DNA from: Candidozyma auris
Taxonomy: Eukaryota; Ascomycota; Pichiomycetes; Serinales; Metschnikowiaceae
Assembly: GCF_003013715.1 (NCBI RefSeq)
Contig: NC_072815.1
Coordinates: forward strand, 1,116,001-1,180,000
Direction: 5' to 3'
Length of the DNA: 64,000 nt
A program made the translations under genes and the position numbers. Below the pieces are notes generated by a model. It saw only the letters and a program-made list of their open reading frames with translations. It was not told the DNA's origin and ran no database searches. Of this stretch, positions 31,601-40,840 are shown piece by piece. Position 1 is the first letter of the stretch. Each line of letters opens with the position of its first letter.

Positions 31601-33681
31601 ACGATCCTAATAAGCGTCCAGGAGCCACCGAACTTCTTCAAAGTGGTTTGTTGCCAGTTGAGCATCAAGATGAAGTGATCAAGGAAGCATTAAAGTCATT
31701 GGCAGATCCTGCCTCTCCTTGGCAACAGCAGGTCAGAGAAAGTTTGTTTAATCAACCTTACCTGTTAGCTCGCGATATGATGTTCGACAAACTCGGCAAG
31801 AATTCTCACGGTAGAACTCTAGACCATTCAGAAAACGATTATTTGATCTTTAATGCTACATTGGACGAGCTTTTCAGGATTTTCGACAATCATGGTGCAA
31901 TTAGAGATTTTGATGGAACATATCTTTTACCCAAGCTGTCTTTTAATAAGATGGATCAAGTGTATGAGATACTAGACCGAAGTGGGTCTGTTCTCACTTT
32001 AGCTTACGATCTTGTCTTACCTATGGCACGCTTCCTCAGTAAAAATGATCTCAGTATCCCAAAATTCAGCAGACATGAGTTTGTTTACAGACCAAACTTG
32101 AGAGGAATAGGTACTCCAGACAAATATAGCGCAGTTGGCTTTGATGTGTTTTCGCATGACAAGAGGTCATTGGTAAAAGATTCAGCGGAATGTATTAAGG
32201 TAGTGGATGAGATTCTTGATACCTTTCCGTGCTTCAAGACAAAGAATGCACAAACCGTTATCTTGATAAATCACTCCACTATTTTAAATGCATGTATTGA
32301 TTACGCTTTTGGAGGAACTATCAAACCAACGCTCAGCAAGCGTCATGAAATCATGGGTGTAATTTCTTCACTAATGGTGGAGCGAGGACTGGAAGAGGTC
32401 AAAGCTCACTTGAGAACAGAGTTCAAGATTCAGCACACTGTTATTAAAGATCTTATTGACCACTTCGACTTCACTGAGGAGCCCGAGATCGCAAAGAAGA
32501 AGTTGAGAAAGGTTTTCATGGACTCACCTTTACTAACTAAAGTCGAGAAAGCAATTCAAGAAATCGGGGACATCTTGACTATACTCAGAAAATTCGGCTT
32601 GAAAGCGTCAGTCTTACTCTGTCCGTTGAGTAATTACAATGCAAAGTATTATGATGGAGGTATCATGTTTCAAGCGATACACAGAATTGACAAACTGAGA
32701 AAGTTTTCAAGAGTCGCCACTGGCGGTCGTTACGATAGACTCATCGACTCAATGCTGAGTGAGGGCATTGCTACCACGCGGACACCACATGCTGTTGGAT
32801 TCCAATTGACGTCCACATTGTTATTTTTGTTGATGAAAAACTCGTTGAAGCGTACTAAAACAAACACCGCAATGGGCAGATCGATGCTCAGATGGAGAAA
32901 AGCTCGATGCGATGTACTTATCACTTCCCCACAAGAGGCAATCATGAAGGATTCAGGCTATTCGCTTCTTCGAATTTTGTGGTCCCACAATATAAGCTGT
33001 GACACGTTCGTGAGCTCTTTTCAGGACGACGTATTACAAAAAGCTACCGAGGACGGATGCAATTGGATAGTGGTCATCAAACAATCACACCAGAATAAGA
33101 AGACGAAAAGAAGCCTGTTCAAGCCAATTAGAGTGAAGAATATCACGGACAAGAAGGATCATGATTTAGATTTCGATGAGGTGTTGGAGTTTTTGCAAAG
33201 CGAGATTGACGAGAGACGAAGTGAAGCACATTCCGCAGGGTCAGCAAGATCTCAGGACGAAAGAGAGGACCAAAACTCGTCAAGAGTTGGCCAGCCCCTC
33301 TTCAGTGTCGACCTCTCCCATAGGGTGACAATTGTTCCTAACGATGCCCCTCGTGGAAGGAAGAATAATAAGAGAGAAAAGTGGGAGGTTGAGAATGATG
33401 CCAAGGTGGCGGCTGCATCTATGATGAAAGATTTGGCTGATGCTTCTGTCATTTCTGTGGATTTGAATGATTCCACTTTGGACATGATCCTGTCCACCTC
33501 GTTGCTGGTACCCTTAGAAGAATGGTTCAAGAAGCTCTTCTTCACTAACAAAAACTTACCGAAAAATTACGCCAGTAATTTGTACGACAGTCTCTGGAAG
33601 GAGAGATCCAAGGGAACTCAATGGGCGATCTTGTACAACAGCAAAAGCGACAAGACTACTATTGTTGATCTACAGCGCTGA
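28663..33681 (+). CDS. GCN2: Gcn2, eIF2-alpha kinase of the general amino acid control
   Basis: Phosphorylates eIF2-alpha when uncharged tRNA accumulates or ribosomes stall, lowering general initiation and raising GCN4-type translation. The 1,672-residue protein has the full Gcn2 order. An N-terminal RWD domain binds Gcn1 (residues 1-125, EIELLRLIYGDIYKD). A charged coiled coil (125-175) and a pseudokinase (about 230-540) follow. The active kinase starts near 618 (GKLGKGGFGEVVKARN), with a long acidic insert, then HRDLKPTNIFID near 850 and KVGDFGLAK. The HisRS-like domain (about 1055-1460, ATGGRYDRLI) and a C-terminal ribosome-binding/dimerisation domain complete it. Key kinase residues are intact. 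The start is the first ATG. It converges on EKI1, with 40 bp between the genes. Confidence 0.97.
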   Translation: MNEARQQDEIELLRLIYGDIYKDLTPKSKVWNKNPSPHFQILLLSHINPERPIVSLVLDIQFTPTYPTLAPLVKVLEPKNLLKARLALIENKVNEVIKEYQGEEVCFTMIMDVKEMLDDFQQTTEEVLSLEEERAKRIEQQRKQLEKVEQEQLQREQLAQRKREHEMTRQLQKLRGDYPESRDNTNRSFSQSSRGGDDEGIEESEKESLVPQGPIDNVFVFENTIHGICSQTRSKFEFRAVQGFVPYKANNLLLSISTQFVVTPYVPQAVLRQIRGGRLDVCYLLHVIELHDEYWLTNAGKNEIRELERQLEQAMNLNITEVLNVHGFQIDQDVNNLSEWTIRILTEFPPSMQTLDEVLQMSDAVNWALARSWLILILPTLELLHELSLPHCLLCPLSVVLAQTHDTEDSTPRKVLKLCHPRYGYTALQMYYKSSLFVNKFIPKNWLDPDPSAGLIKSDIWDLGVLFCRAMLGYNILSTDFKTPELFLRDFDVAVYQGYEEYAERVHDMLSKMLQPKASKRLSLMELNAVKFFRAGIDMNAQATVYGGPDDEEDSESDDDSVDHSRHHSVFFDTSRRNLAPPANNTRRRYSNNNPTLMMPNHESVSLVNKDSRYVSEFEEVGKLGKGGFGEVVKARNRMEGTFYAIKKIRHRADKLEGLLSEVLSLARLNHQYIVRYYGCWVEADPDQTVSIDSDDDSLEKDAESGSLFAGDLNVRSSSFLSRENSFQVDYFTNSLDPLLEYNDDDFDDRIVFANSTDENDDTSENDNDNAVADTSDEESDDTMDENRLQKTQPKTTLNQKSILYIQMEFCENNTLMDIIDRGLPGNPSEYWRLFRQILEAVSYIHSSGFIHRDLKPTNIFIDKSNNVKVGDFGLAKNSRYYSLILTNNQVATAEKKDLSTVVGTFFYTANEVASGDYNEKVDMYSLGIIFFEMCYKLGTGMERAMTLNNIRLESVQFPANFLGPNHSTERTIVRRLLDHDPNKRPGATELLQSGLLPVEHQDEVIKEALKSLADPASPWQQQVRESLFNQPYLLARDMMFDKLGKNSHGRTLDHSENDYLIFNATLDELFRIFDNHGAIRDFDGTYLLPKLSFNKMDQVYEILDRSGSVLTLAYDLVLPMARFLSKNDLSIPKFSRHEFVYRPNLRGIGTPDKYSAVGFDVFSHDKRSLVKDSAECIKVVDEILDTFPCFKTKNAQTVILINHSTILNACIDYAFGGTIKPTLSKRHEIMGVISSLMVERGLEEVKAHLRTEFKIQHTVIKDLIDHFDFTEEPEIAKKKLRKVFMDSPLLTKVEKAIQEIGDILTILRKFGLKASVLLCPLSNYNAKYYDGGIMFQAIHRIDKLRKFSRVATGGRYDRLIDSMLSEGIATTRTPHAVGFQLTSTLLFLLMKNSLKRTKTNTAMGRSMLRWRKARCDVLITSPQEAIMKDSGYSLLRILWSHNISCDTFVSSFQDDVLQKATEDGCNWIVVIKQSHQNKKTKRSLFKPIRVKNITDKKDHDLDFDEVLEFLQSEIDERRSEAHSAGSARSQDEREDQNSSRVGQPLFSVDLSHRVTIVPNDAPRGRKNNKREKWEVENDAKVAAASMMKDLADASVISVDLNDSTLDMILSTSLLVPLEEWFKKLFFTNKNLPKNYASNLYDSLWKERSKGTQWAILYNSKSDKTTIVDLQR

Positions 33682-33721
33682 TCACGAATTTATTGATTAT
33701 AAATAATGCTAAAGAAGAAGC

Positions 33722-35425
33722 CTAGACTTTTCGTCTAAGATACTTGGCTTTCCAAACCCAATACTCTTCGAATCGTAGACCACTGTATTCTGCGTAGTTG
33801 AAGTCAATTGTTGAAAGCTCACTTTGGATCATGGACCAAATACCCCAGTAAAAGCCAGGCATGCCATAGTAATATGCGATTTCGTTGATAAGACCATTTA
33901 TCTCTTCTTCCAGAGCATTGGCATCGTCTAGGTATGCCTGACACCACTTCACAATAACTGGATTCAGAGGAGTTGGCTCAGGAATGGCTGACCGATCGCA
34001 GTTGAAGCCCTGCCATTCGGCAAAGTGATTGGCAATATCAAAAGCACGTGGCGCTGGAAGCATATACTCGTAGTCAATGAATTGAATAGGGTTCTCCAGC
34101 AATGGCTTCAATGCGACATTGGCACCGGACTCAATTCGTTGCTTAAATTCTGAAGTCTCAGGTACAATGATATTCCCCGAAAGAAGATCGCAATGGGAAA
34201 CCACCACGGGCGATTTTGTGTCGTTATTAAGTGTTGATTTCATCCATCTGAACTCCTTGTAGATTACGTCGCGCACATTGTCGATATTGACCTCTTGATC
34301 TGGCAAATTCTCATTGAAAATCTTCACGAGGGCATCGTTTGCAGGAACAACCAGAATCCAGTCTTCGATAAGGTCCCAAATGTTTGATATTGCTTTCTTT
34401 GCGCCCTTTTCCCTTTTCTGTTTGGAGCTCACAGGGGTAACCGGACGAAGAGAAGGCAGAAGTTGATGTTTCATACGAGCTGTGTACTTTCGTAGCTTTT
34501 CAATCCCGTCTTCGATGCTATCACAGTCCACTTTGCTATGCCAATGGCCTAGCTGTTGGGCTATTAAAGGATACAAGAACGGATTCGCAAGTTCCTCCGG
34601 ATCTAGCGAGCGGCCCTCCAAAAAGCCGTATATAAGACCATTGGCAAACCTAGCATGTACTGGAGGAGCCAAATGCAAAGAGTTGAGCACCAAGTGGGAA
34701 ACAAACTCACGATGACGATCAATAATTAAGTTTGTGCCTTGACCGTAGACACGCATTAGAAGCGTCTCGTTGGTGGGCTCGTGCGTACATGATAAGAGCA
34801 TATTGGTGATCCCCCCTGTCAACCTTTTGATATTGATAGTATCATCTGACGACCAAGCAGGAAATATCTTCGCCAAGAGCAGCTTGATCTGCGTATAGTC
34901 ACTATCTAAATTATTTCGAATGTCCACCGAAAACTGGGGCAAGTACACCGCGTGCGTCTTGTATTCGTCAAGGATTGACTGTAGGTTGTTAGTCTGTTCC
35001 TCATCATCTGATGCGGGCGTCTCCAAATTTATACGAAGACGAGATGTGGTGGTCCCATTTTTGAACTCTTCTGTATCGTTGGTTGACAGGTCATCCGGCT
35101 GGATGAGCTTGGACCGAGGAAGGGATACCGCAGACGCCGGCTTTTCCTCCTCTGAAGACAGTGCATTAGACGTTCTGCGGTCTGACGTATTATAGTTTTC
35201 CAGCTCGAGATCTGAAAGTGAAGGGTTGTTGAGCGTGAATAGCAAATTCCTGTTTTTAATGTTCAACAGTGCTGGGCTCAACGAGTTCAGTGGTACTGGC
35301 GTGTCCTTGTGCACGTCAACTTCGGGGTTTCTCGCCAATTTTTCCGGTTCCTTGGAGCTGAACGCATCAACAGAAACACAGTGTACGGCGCTACCCGATA
35401 AAATGCAGTAAACGGGCGTGACCAT
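33722..35425 (-). CDS. EKI1: Ethanolamine kinase (choline/ethanolamine kinase family)
   Basis: Cytosolic enzyme that phosphorylates ethanolamine, and probably choline to some degree, as the first step of the CDP-ethanolamine branch of the Kennedy pathway. The 567-residue protein has a poorly conserved, Ser/Asp-rich N-terminal 170 residues, then the kinase fold. Motifs include KRLTGGITNMLL (nucleotide loop), LLMRVYGQGTNLIIDR, SHCDLLSGN near 405-413 (catalytic Brenner-type motif) and FIDYEYMLPAPRAFDIANHF near 440-460 (metal-binding motif). The C-terminal GMPGFYWGIWSMIQSELS and EEYWVWKAKYL favour ethanolamine kinase over Cki1. Substrate preference is inferred from these features. Confidence 0.82.
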   Translation of the reverse strand: MVTPVYCILSGSAVHCVSVDAFSSKEPEKLARNPEVDVHKDTPVPLNSLSPALLNIKNRNLLFTLNNPSLSDLELENYNTSDRRTSNALSSEEEKPASAVSLPRSKLIQPDDLSTNDTEEFKNGTTTSRLRINLETPASDDEEQTNNLQSILDEYKTHAVYLPQFSVDIRNNLDSDYTQIKLLLAKIFPAWSSDDTINIKRLTGGITNMLLSCTHEPTNETLLMRVYGQGTNLIIDRHREFVSHLVLNSLHLAPPVHARFANGLIYGFLEGRSLDPEELANPFLYPLIAQQLGHWHSKVDCDSIEDGIEKLRKYTARMKHQLLPSLRPVTPVSSKQKREKGAKKAISNIWDLIEDWILVVPANDALVKIFNENLPDQEVNIDNVRDVIYKEFRWMKSTLNNDTKSPVVVSHCDLLSGNIIVPETSEFKQRIESGANVALKPLLENPIQFIDYEYMLPAPRAFDIANHFAEWQGFNCDRSAIPEPTPLNPVIVKWCQAYLDDANALEEEINGLINEIAYYYGMPGFYWGIWSMIQSELSTIDFNYAEYSGLRFEEYWVWKAKYLRRKV

Positions 35426-35978
35426 GATAAGCGATGGTTGTATGTAACTTTGTAGTAGTATCTACTGAGCTGGAGAAAATTGCCTGGAGGAGGTATGTGT
35501 AGATGCAGAACCACCGCATTGGCCTCGAGACTTGGGGCGATTGAGGCTAAAGGTCACGGGACACGAGAAGTTTAGAATGGAAGAAAGTGATGAGGGAGAG
35601 TGAACTGAATTTGAGAAGTGATTAATCATTTGATTGGCAGGAATAGGCGCTGATAAATATGAGTTGTTATTGAATATGCTGGGATTAAAATTTGGGCTGA
35701 GAAGCATTGACAGACAGAGGGGTTCAGCCGCGCATTCGATAAGGCAGGCCCATGTGAGTTAGGAACAAAGGAGAGACGTTCAGCAGAGGCGGCTTGAGGC
35801 ATTGAGTTTAGGGCCCAGCTTCTCAATGTGACTGTCGCCGTGAAGATCCTTCCAGAACGTATACCATTGTGCAGCATAAGAAATAGCTGACTTACTGTAG
35901 ACGTTAGCGGTTGTGTAGGTATGTCCTTTTCAGACCAATAAGTAACCTCAAGACAGCTTTTTGAATCATACTGTCCAC
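35426..35978. other. Intergenic region between EKI1 and DPP1
   Basis: About 550 bp upstream of EKI1 and downstream of DPP1 (both minus strand). Short open frames only; nothing recognisable. Confidence 0.5.
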
Positions 35979-36860
35979 TTAAACTGGGCTATATCCGTTG
36001 TGATCAGTATCCTCCTCGATCAACACCCTGGGCTCGAAGCTCTTCTCGTGCTGAATCAAGGGGAAGAGTCTCAAGTACAGCCACACGGCAACGACAATGC
36101 CAAGAATCAGTCCGACGGTGATGTCGACGAAATGATGTCTATAATCCTCGGTTCTACTCAAAGCGATAAGCAGCGCCCCTATAGTGGGGGCAGCGACAAT
36201 GGCCCACCTCCACGCGCCAGAGTATGGTCTAGTGACGGTAAACTGGCCGGCAAGCCAAAGACTTAAAAATAAAAGGCCTGCAAACGAGATAGACGAGTGG
36301 CCAGAGGGTGTCGTTCTAAAGCCGTCTAACAAAAGTGCCCTATCATCTGTGGTGCACACGTCTTTGGCAAACACCAACACGCCCTTGGGGGTGTCAGGCT
36401 TGGGCACGCATCTCGCCAAAAAGTCAGGTCTGTGTCTGCCAAAAGCATTCTTTAGAATATCTGTGATGATACTGGCACTAAACACAGAAAGCAACAACCC
36501 CAATATCAGCACGTAGGTCACATACACTTTATGTTGCGGTTTTGTGATGATAAGTGAAACAGCACCAATGACAATGAGCGGCACCACAGAAGCGTAAAAG
36601 AACAACTCTCCCGCAGTGACCCTCTCGTGTTCAGCAAATGGATGCGAGATTGTCAAGTCGTCCACGTAAAACTGCCTCTGGAAGGGCTCCAAGGTGTATA
36701 CTACAGGGTAAGCGATAAAGAGAGCCACCAAGGCCAAAGCGTCAGAGCCCCTCCAGCGAAGAAAAGCCTGCCCACCACGTACACGATCAATTCCAAGCGT
36801 GGTACGATTTATTGTATCGTCTTTGTGGAAGTAGTTGATGACGTTGTAAAGTTGTTCCAT
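35979..36860 (-). CDS. DPP1: Diacylglycerol pyrophosphate / lipid phosphate phosphatase (PAP2 family)
   Basis: Integral membrane phosphatase that hydrolyses diacylglycerol pyrophosphate, phosphatidate and related lipid phosphates, in yeast at the vacuole membrane. The 293-residue protein has six predicted TM segments and the three PAP2 motifs: KNAFGRHRP (137-145), PSGHS (185-189, with H188) and SRTEDYRHHFVD (235-246, with H242/H243). Length agrees with Saccharomyces Dpp1 (about 289). Lpp1 is the alternative, but the overall match and DYRHH form favour Dpp1. It belongs to the same phospholipid pathways as neighbouring EKI1; the two lie in tandem but far enough apart to be separately transcribed. 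Confidence 0.88.
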   Translation of the reverse strand: MEQLYNVINYFHKDDTINRTTLGIDRVRGGQAFLRWRGSDALALVALFIAYPVVYTLEPFQRQFYVDDLTISHPFAEHERVTAGELFFYASVVPLIVIGAVSLIITKPQHKVYVTYVLILGLLLSVFSASIITDILKNAFGRHRPDFLARCVPKPDTPKGVLVFAKDVCTTDDRALLLDGFRTTPSGHSSISFAGLLFLSLWLAGQFTVTRPYSGAWRWAIVAAPTIGALLIALSRTEDYRHHFVDITVGLILGIVVAVWLYLRLFPLIQHEKSFEPRVLIEEDTDHNGYSPV

Positions 36861-37711
36861 GGTCAGTTGGAAAGAGTAGTGAGTAGAAGGAAGCCACAGG
36901 TTAGAGCGCTGTAGAGGCTATAGACAGGGCACGTTGTAGGCAGTAGGCAGGAGGGAAACCGAAGGGGCAACGCAAGTGAAAGTAATTGAAGAAGTAGTAG
37001 AGAATATGGTGATGAGTCATATTATGGTAAAAAAATCACTTTCAAATCTATTTGGCTGGGTATTTAAGTAGCAGGTATCACTTGACTTCCTCTGCGACTA
37101 ATTTCGGACCTCTGTAGAAGGCATACCTAAAGACCATGAGGAATTTGAATGGAGCAATTTTGCAAATTGAAGTCGATTGTGTGTTATGATACCTGGAAGA
37201 TTAATTGTAGAAAATTACTATAAGAAAGATTGAGCGCTTCTTGAAACCAATTTTGCAGTGTAAGCTATAGCTGACGAAATGGCTGCGAAATCTGGAAAGA
37301 GCTCAGCATACAAATACCAGGTGAATATGGAAACATCAAGTACACCTGACAGAGGATTAGGGAAACGACACTTTATCTAGTACAATTTACTATCTTTTGA
37401 ATCAGTCTCTTTTTTTTTTTTTCTTAAATCCTTGCTACCATACATTATCAACATATTGAGCTCACTGACGACTGAAGTCCAGCTGACTGATACAAGGGAA
37501 CCCCAGAACGTCAGCACCGAAAGAAATGCCAACAGTTACACCTAGGTCGCCAAAATTACACACACCTCTCACCATTTCTTCCAGTCTTTGCGTGCCTGTT
37601 GTCTCTTCATTCCACCCCTTCCAATGTCTCCTGCACTTTAGTCCCCCACTATCACTGAACCCTCCCATATTGTTGATACCTCAATCACATCTTACATTCT
37701 CTCCGCATACT
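36861..37711. other. Divergent intergenic region DPP1-MVP1
   Basis: Shared upstream region. It holds an exact copy of the recurrent motif at 37279-37290, roughly midway between the two start codons, and a T13 tract near 37410-37422. An in-frame ATG at 37526 opens a Pro/Ser-rich extension of MVP1 that looks non-coding. Confidence 0.55.
37279..37290 (-). promoter_or_regulatory. Recurrent promoter motif, exact copy
   Basis: ATGGCTGCGAAA, the exact complement of TTTCGCAGCCAT, about 420 bp from both the DPP1 and the MVP1 start codons. Confidence 0.6.
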
Positions 37712-39708
37712 ATGAATTCAGCTTTTGGCTCAGAGGATCTTTTTGAAAACGGCTGGTCAGAGGAACCCCCACGCAGTGAACATGGGTTTGGTACCACGTT
37801 GGGCACCTCTTCTTACTTGACCTCGTCACAATTGCTCCATAACGCTGACGCCTCTAAGGAGGTGGATTTGACGGGGAAGGTGCCCGAGTCGTATAAATTA
37901 ATCTGGAAACACGTACAGCCGAAGTTGAAGTCGATTACTGATTTGGAGCTGGAGATCTTTCTTCCTTTGGTGAACAACCAGCATCTTTCCGATTACCAGT
38001 CTTCAAGGATCATTGATGTCTTATATGAACATAACATCTTGCCGCCGACAAGGGAGTCCAATTTCTATCAGACATTGGGGCTTGTGGCATTGGAATTGGA
38101 CCTTGCTGGAACGGGCGACTACGTGACCCTCCAGTTCAGGCTCAACTCGAGTCTTCCTGACTTCCCCAGACAAGTGACCGATCTACTTCTTGGCAACGGT
38201 CCTCATTCGTCTTCAGGCAAGCAGACGGCTGTGCTGCATCCTACGGAAACTGACCCATTGACTGCGCATTTGGCATCGTCTTCGATTGCTGATGCTGATG
38301 ACTGGCATAACACCAACGGCGATAACATGCTTGCTGACCATTCCAATATTCTGATTGATCCGGATACTCAGCCTCAAGCGAGCCACGCCAACGACTTCTC
38401 TTACATAACGAAGTACGTTACAGATTTGCGACAGAAATTCAAACCATTGGTTGGCTCGGCCGATACTGTCAGCATCAAGGAAGTGCCAGAAAAGGAGGGC
38501 CTTTTATTCAAGCATATCAACTACTGCATCACCCATAATCTCAAGCTTGGCATGCACGGACCTGCTGGACAGAAGAAAGTGATTAGAAGGTACTCTGATT
38601 TTGCCTGGCTTCTCGAATTTCTTCTTAAGAAGTACCCCTTCCGAGTTATTCCCGGTCTTCCTCCCAAGAAATTTACCGGTATGTATATCGCAGTTTGACT
38701 CCCCTTATGATCTTACTAACCATTCTAGTAGGCGCCTCACCTGATTCCCAATTCCTACAAAGAAGACGTCGAGGCTTGCATCGCTTCTTGAACCAGCTTG
38801 TGAAGCATCCTGTGTTGGTTCAGGAGCCAATTGTAGTCACGTTCCTTAGTGTCCCCACTGACTTGGCTTCATGGAGAAAACAAGCACGCGTGGACTACTC
38901 ACTCGAATTCAAGGGCCAAAAAATAGAAACAGATTTCGTCAACCTGATTTGGCCCTCAATCAGCGAAGATTTTCTCAATAGCTGGAAGACTGCTGAAGCA
39001 AATATCCCTAAACTAATTGAGATTTGGACAAAACTAGTTCTTCTTGTGGAGAGATATGAAAAGAGACAACAACAAATTGCTTTTGATAACAGTAAGTTCG
39101 TCGAGATGATCAATAAATTCACAGAACTTGACGATGACATTTATCCTCACAAGGATCCAGACAACAAGGTTATTAACACCCTCAATCATGACGATAGTTT
39201 GGCTATCAATGAATCTTTGGGAACAATCTCTGCATTTTTCAATAAGTCTTCCACTTTGCTTATTGATGAGAGCTACGTCATTAATACCACGGTGTTGGAG
39301 AAGTTTAAAAACTTCTTAGATTATTTGTATTCATTGCAAGAACTATTTGACAGAGCGAAGAGACTTTCGATAAATTCTATCCCGCAATTGCAAAGAAAGA
39401 TCGAAGAGAACCAGGCAAAGTTTGAAAGACTCAATGAGAGTGGTACTGATATGAAGGGCAGCGACATAGCGAAGCTCAAACAGACGATCATTAATGACAA
39501 ACAAGAAATGTTTCAACAGCTCAACAAGGATTGGCTCATAAAAAGCTGCTGTTTCCATGAGTTTGCCATGTTCCAGGAGACTAAATTTCTTGTATCTGAG
39601 GCATGGGCAGATTGGTGTAGGGGGCGTTCAAAGTTCCTGGAAAAGTTCGCCAATTTGTATGAGGGTTTGTGCAACGAAGTTGTTCCAGACATGCCTCTTG
39701 GAAACTGA
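37712..39708 (+). CDS. MVP1: Mvp1, PX-BAR sorting nexin (SNX8-like), one intron
   Basis: Sorting nexin that acts in endosomal recycling and sorting to the vacuole by binding PI3P and shaping membrane tubules. Exons 37712-38678 and 38732-39708 give about 647 residues. The N-terminal region resembles Mvp1 (VPESYKLIWKHVQPKLKSI, VNNQHLSDYQSSRIIDVLYE). The PX domain is near 265-380 (IRRYSDFAWLLEFLLKKYPF, GLPPKKFTG, then RRRRGLHRFLNQLVKHPVL), with a BAR-like helical region to the end. The intron has donor GTATGT, branch site TACTAAC and a TAGTAG tandem acceptor; using the second AG gives FTGASPD, the first FTVGASPD. ATG 37712 was chosen because the frame upstream of it is Pro/Ser-rich and unlike the family. 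It converges on YAE1 with 17 bp between stops. Confidence 0.9.
38679..38731 (+). other. Intron of MVP1 (53 nt, tandem acceptor)
   Basis: Donor GTATGT at 38679, branch sequence TACTAAC at 38714-38720, acceptor TAG ending at 38728 or 38731. It interrupts the PX domain. Either acceptor keeps the frame, differing by one Val codon. Confidence 0.88.
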
Positions 39709-39725
39709 TGATGTAAAAAGCGTTG

Positions 39726-40124
39726 CTACTGTATAAATGCTTCCCATCTTTCAACAAGAGAGTGTCTTTGTTGATTTAGCGATTCATCGAAGTGGTCTTT
39801 ACTAAGCACAGATGAGACATTCAACTCCTTCTTTGCCTCGTCAAATTCGGGGGTGCCATAAAGCTTAGCGAGAATACGGCCCACTCGACACCCAAGAGCA
39901 GCACCATAGGGGAAGCCTTCATCAAAGCCCTTTTGCAAGCCAGCCTCCTGAGCTTGAGTGATGCCATCAATGTAACCTTGGGTGACGTGAGCACGATGCA
40001 AGTCTGCATAAGTATCTATTTCGTCGTCACTTGCCCATATAGCGTCGTCATCATCAGTGGCAGCAGCCCTCTGCGCCGACAGCGTCAAGTTTTTTGGTAC
40101 TTTGCATTCACCGGTGCAAGACAT
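39726..40124 (-). CDS. YAE1: Yae1, adaptor for Fe-S insertion into Rli1
   Basis: With Lto1, Yae1 recruits the cytosolic iron-sulfur targeting complex to the ribosome-recycling ATPase Rli1/ABCE1. The 132-residue protein carries the deca-GX3 motif (GYIDGITQAQEAGLQKGFDE, continuing GFPYGAALGCRVG) typical of Yae1 and Lto1. It also has an acidic, Trp-containing N-terminal patch (DDDDAIWASDDE), as in Saccharomyces Yae1 (VWASDSD). The C-terminal part (KELNVSSVLSKDHFD) matches the Yae1 KELRINKVLSKSIFD block rather than Lto1. The start is ATG 40124; the open frame further upstream has only TTG. The first 20 residues are less certain. Confidence 0.87.
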   Translation of the reverse strand: MSCTGECKVPKNLTLSAQRAAATDDDDAIWASDDEIDTYADLHRAHVTQGYIDGITQAQEAGLQKGFDEGFPYGAALGCRVGRILAKLYGTPEFDEAKKELNVSSVLSKDHFDESLNQQRHSLVERWEAFIQ

Positions 40125-40840
40125 GTAGTACAAGGAGTGATACAAGCGATGATAATTAGCATGGAGTCATGTACAGGAGTCAAAACGCCAAAAGGAACTC
40201 TTTGTATTCAGTTCATCAAACTCATAAAGAACATGTGAAAAATAAATGGTGCCTCGATACGAAGTATTATATCAACTTTGTTGCGGATTCCAATAGGGGA
40301 TACTTGTGTTGGCTATCTCCCCGAGCCTCTAGGTGAAACGTTTCCAGCGCCGATGCGAATGGGGAGTTGCATCCGCACTCCACCGCCTTGTCAAAGAATT
40401 AACCAAAGGGTCCACAGTCAAACTCAATCCAAAAGTTCAATTTTTCAGAGAATTCAAATTTCGACATACACAAATCATCTCGGTTCTTTTGACCAATACA
40501 AGCGCTGAGTCACTAGTGCGAGAGCCATACGTAGTGCATGTAGCCATGAAGCTGGTGTCGTTCGGAAGTGAGATAATCTCTTTAGACATATCTTGCTCAT
40601 AGTGCTTCTCCTAAAACAGTGAAACACAACACCAACGAAATCAGATTATAATTCGACTCCAATAAAAACAGCTGCTTTATACAGCACCGATATTCACCCG
40701 CTTTATCCCCTAATTTTGTCTTCATCCACACAACGGTGCTGGAAACCTTGTGTTGTAAATAATCTTCAATCTTTTCCCACCCCACGCCAGCGGCAGCATA
40801 ATCCAATTCAGTTTGTTTCAAGCATATCAGCCAGTCCGTC
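40125..40840. other. Divergent intergenic region YAE1-WHI2
   Basis: About 715 bp between divergent genes. It contains only short open frames without features. No motif was recognised. Confidence 0.5.

Noticed and set aside
37526..37711. 62-residue N-terminal extension of MVP1 from ATG 37526
   Set aside because: Pro/Ser/Leu-rich translation of pyrimidine-rich promoter DNA; the Mvp1-like acidic start follows at 37712.
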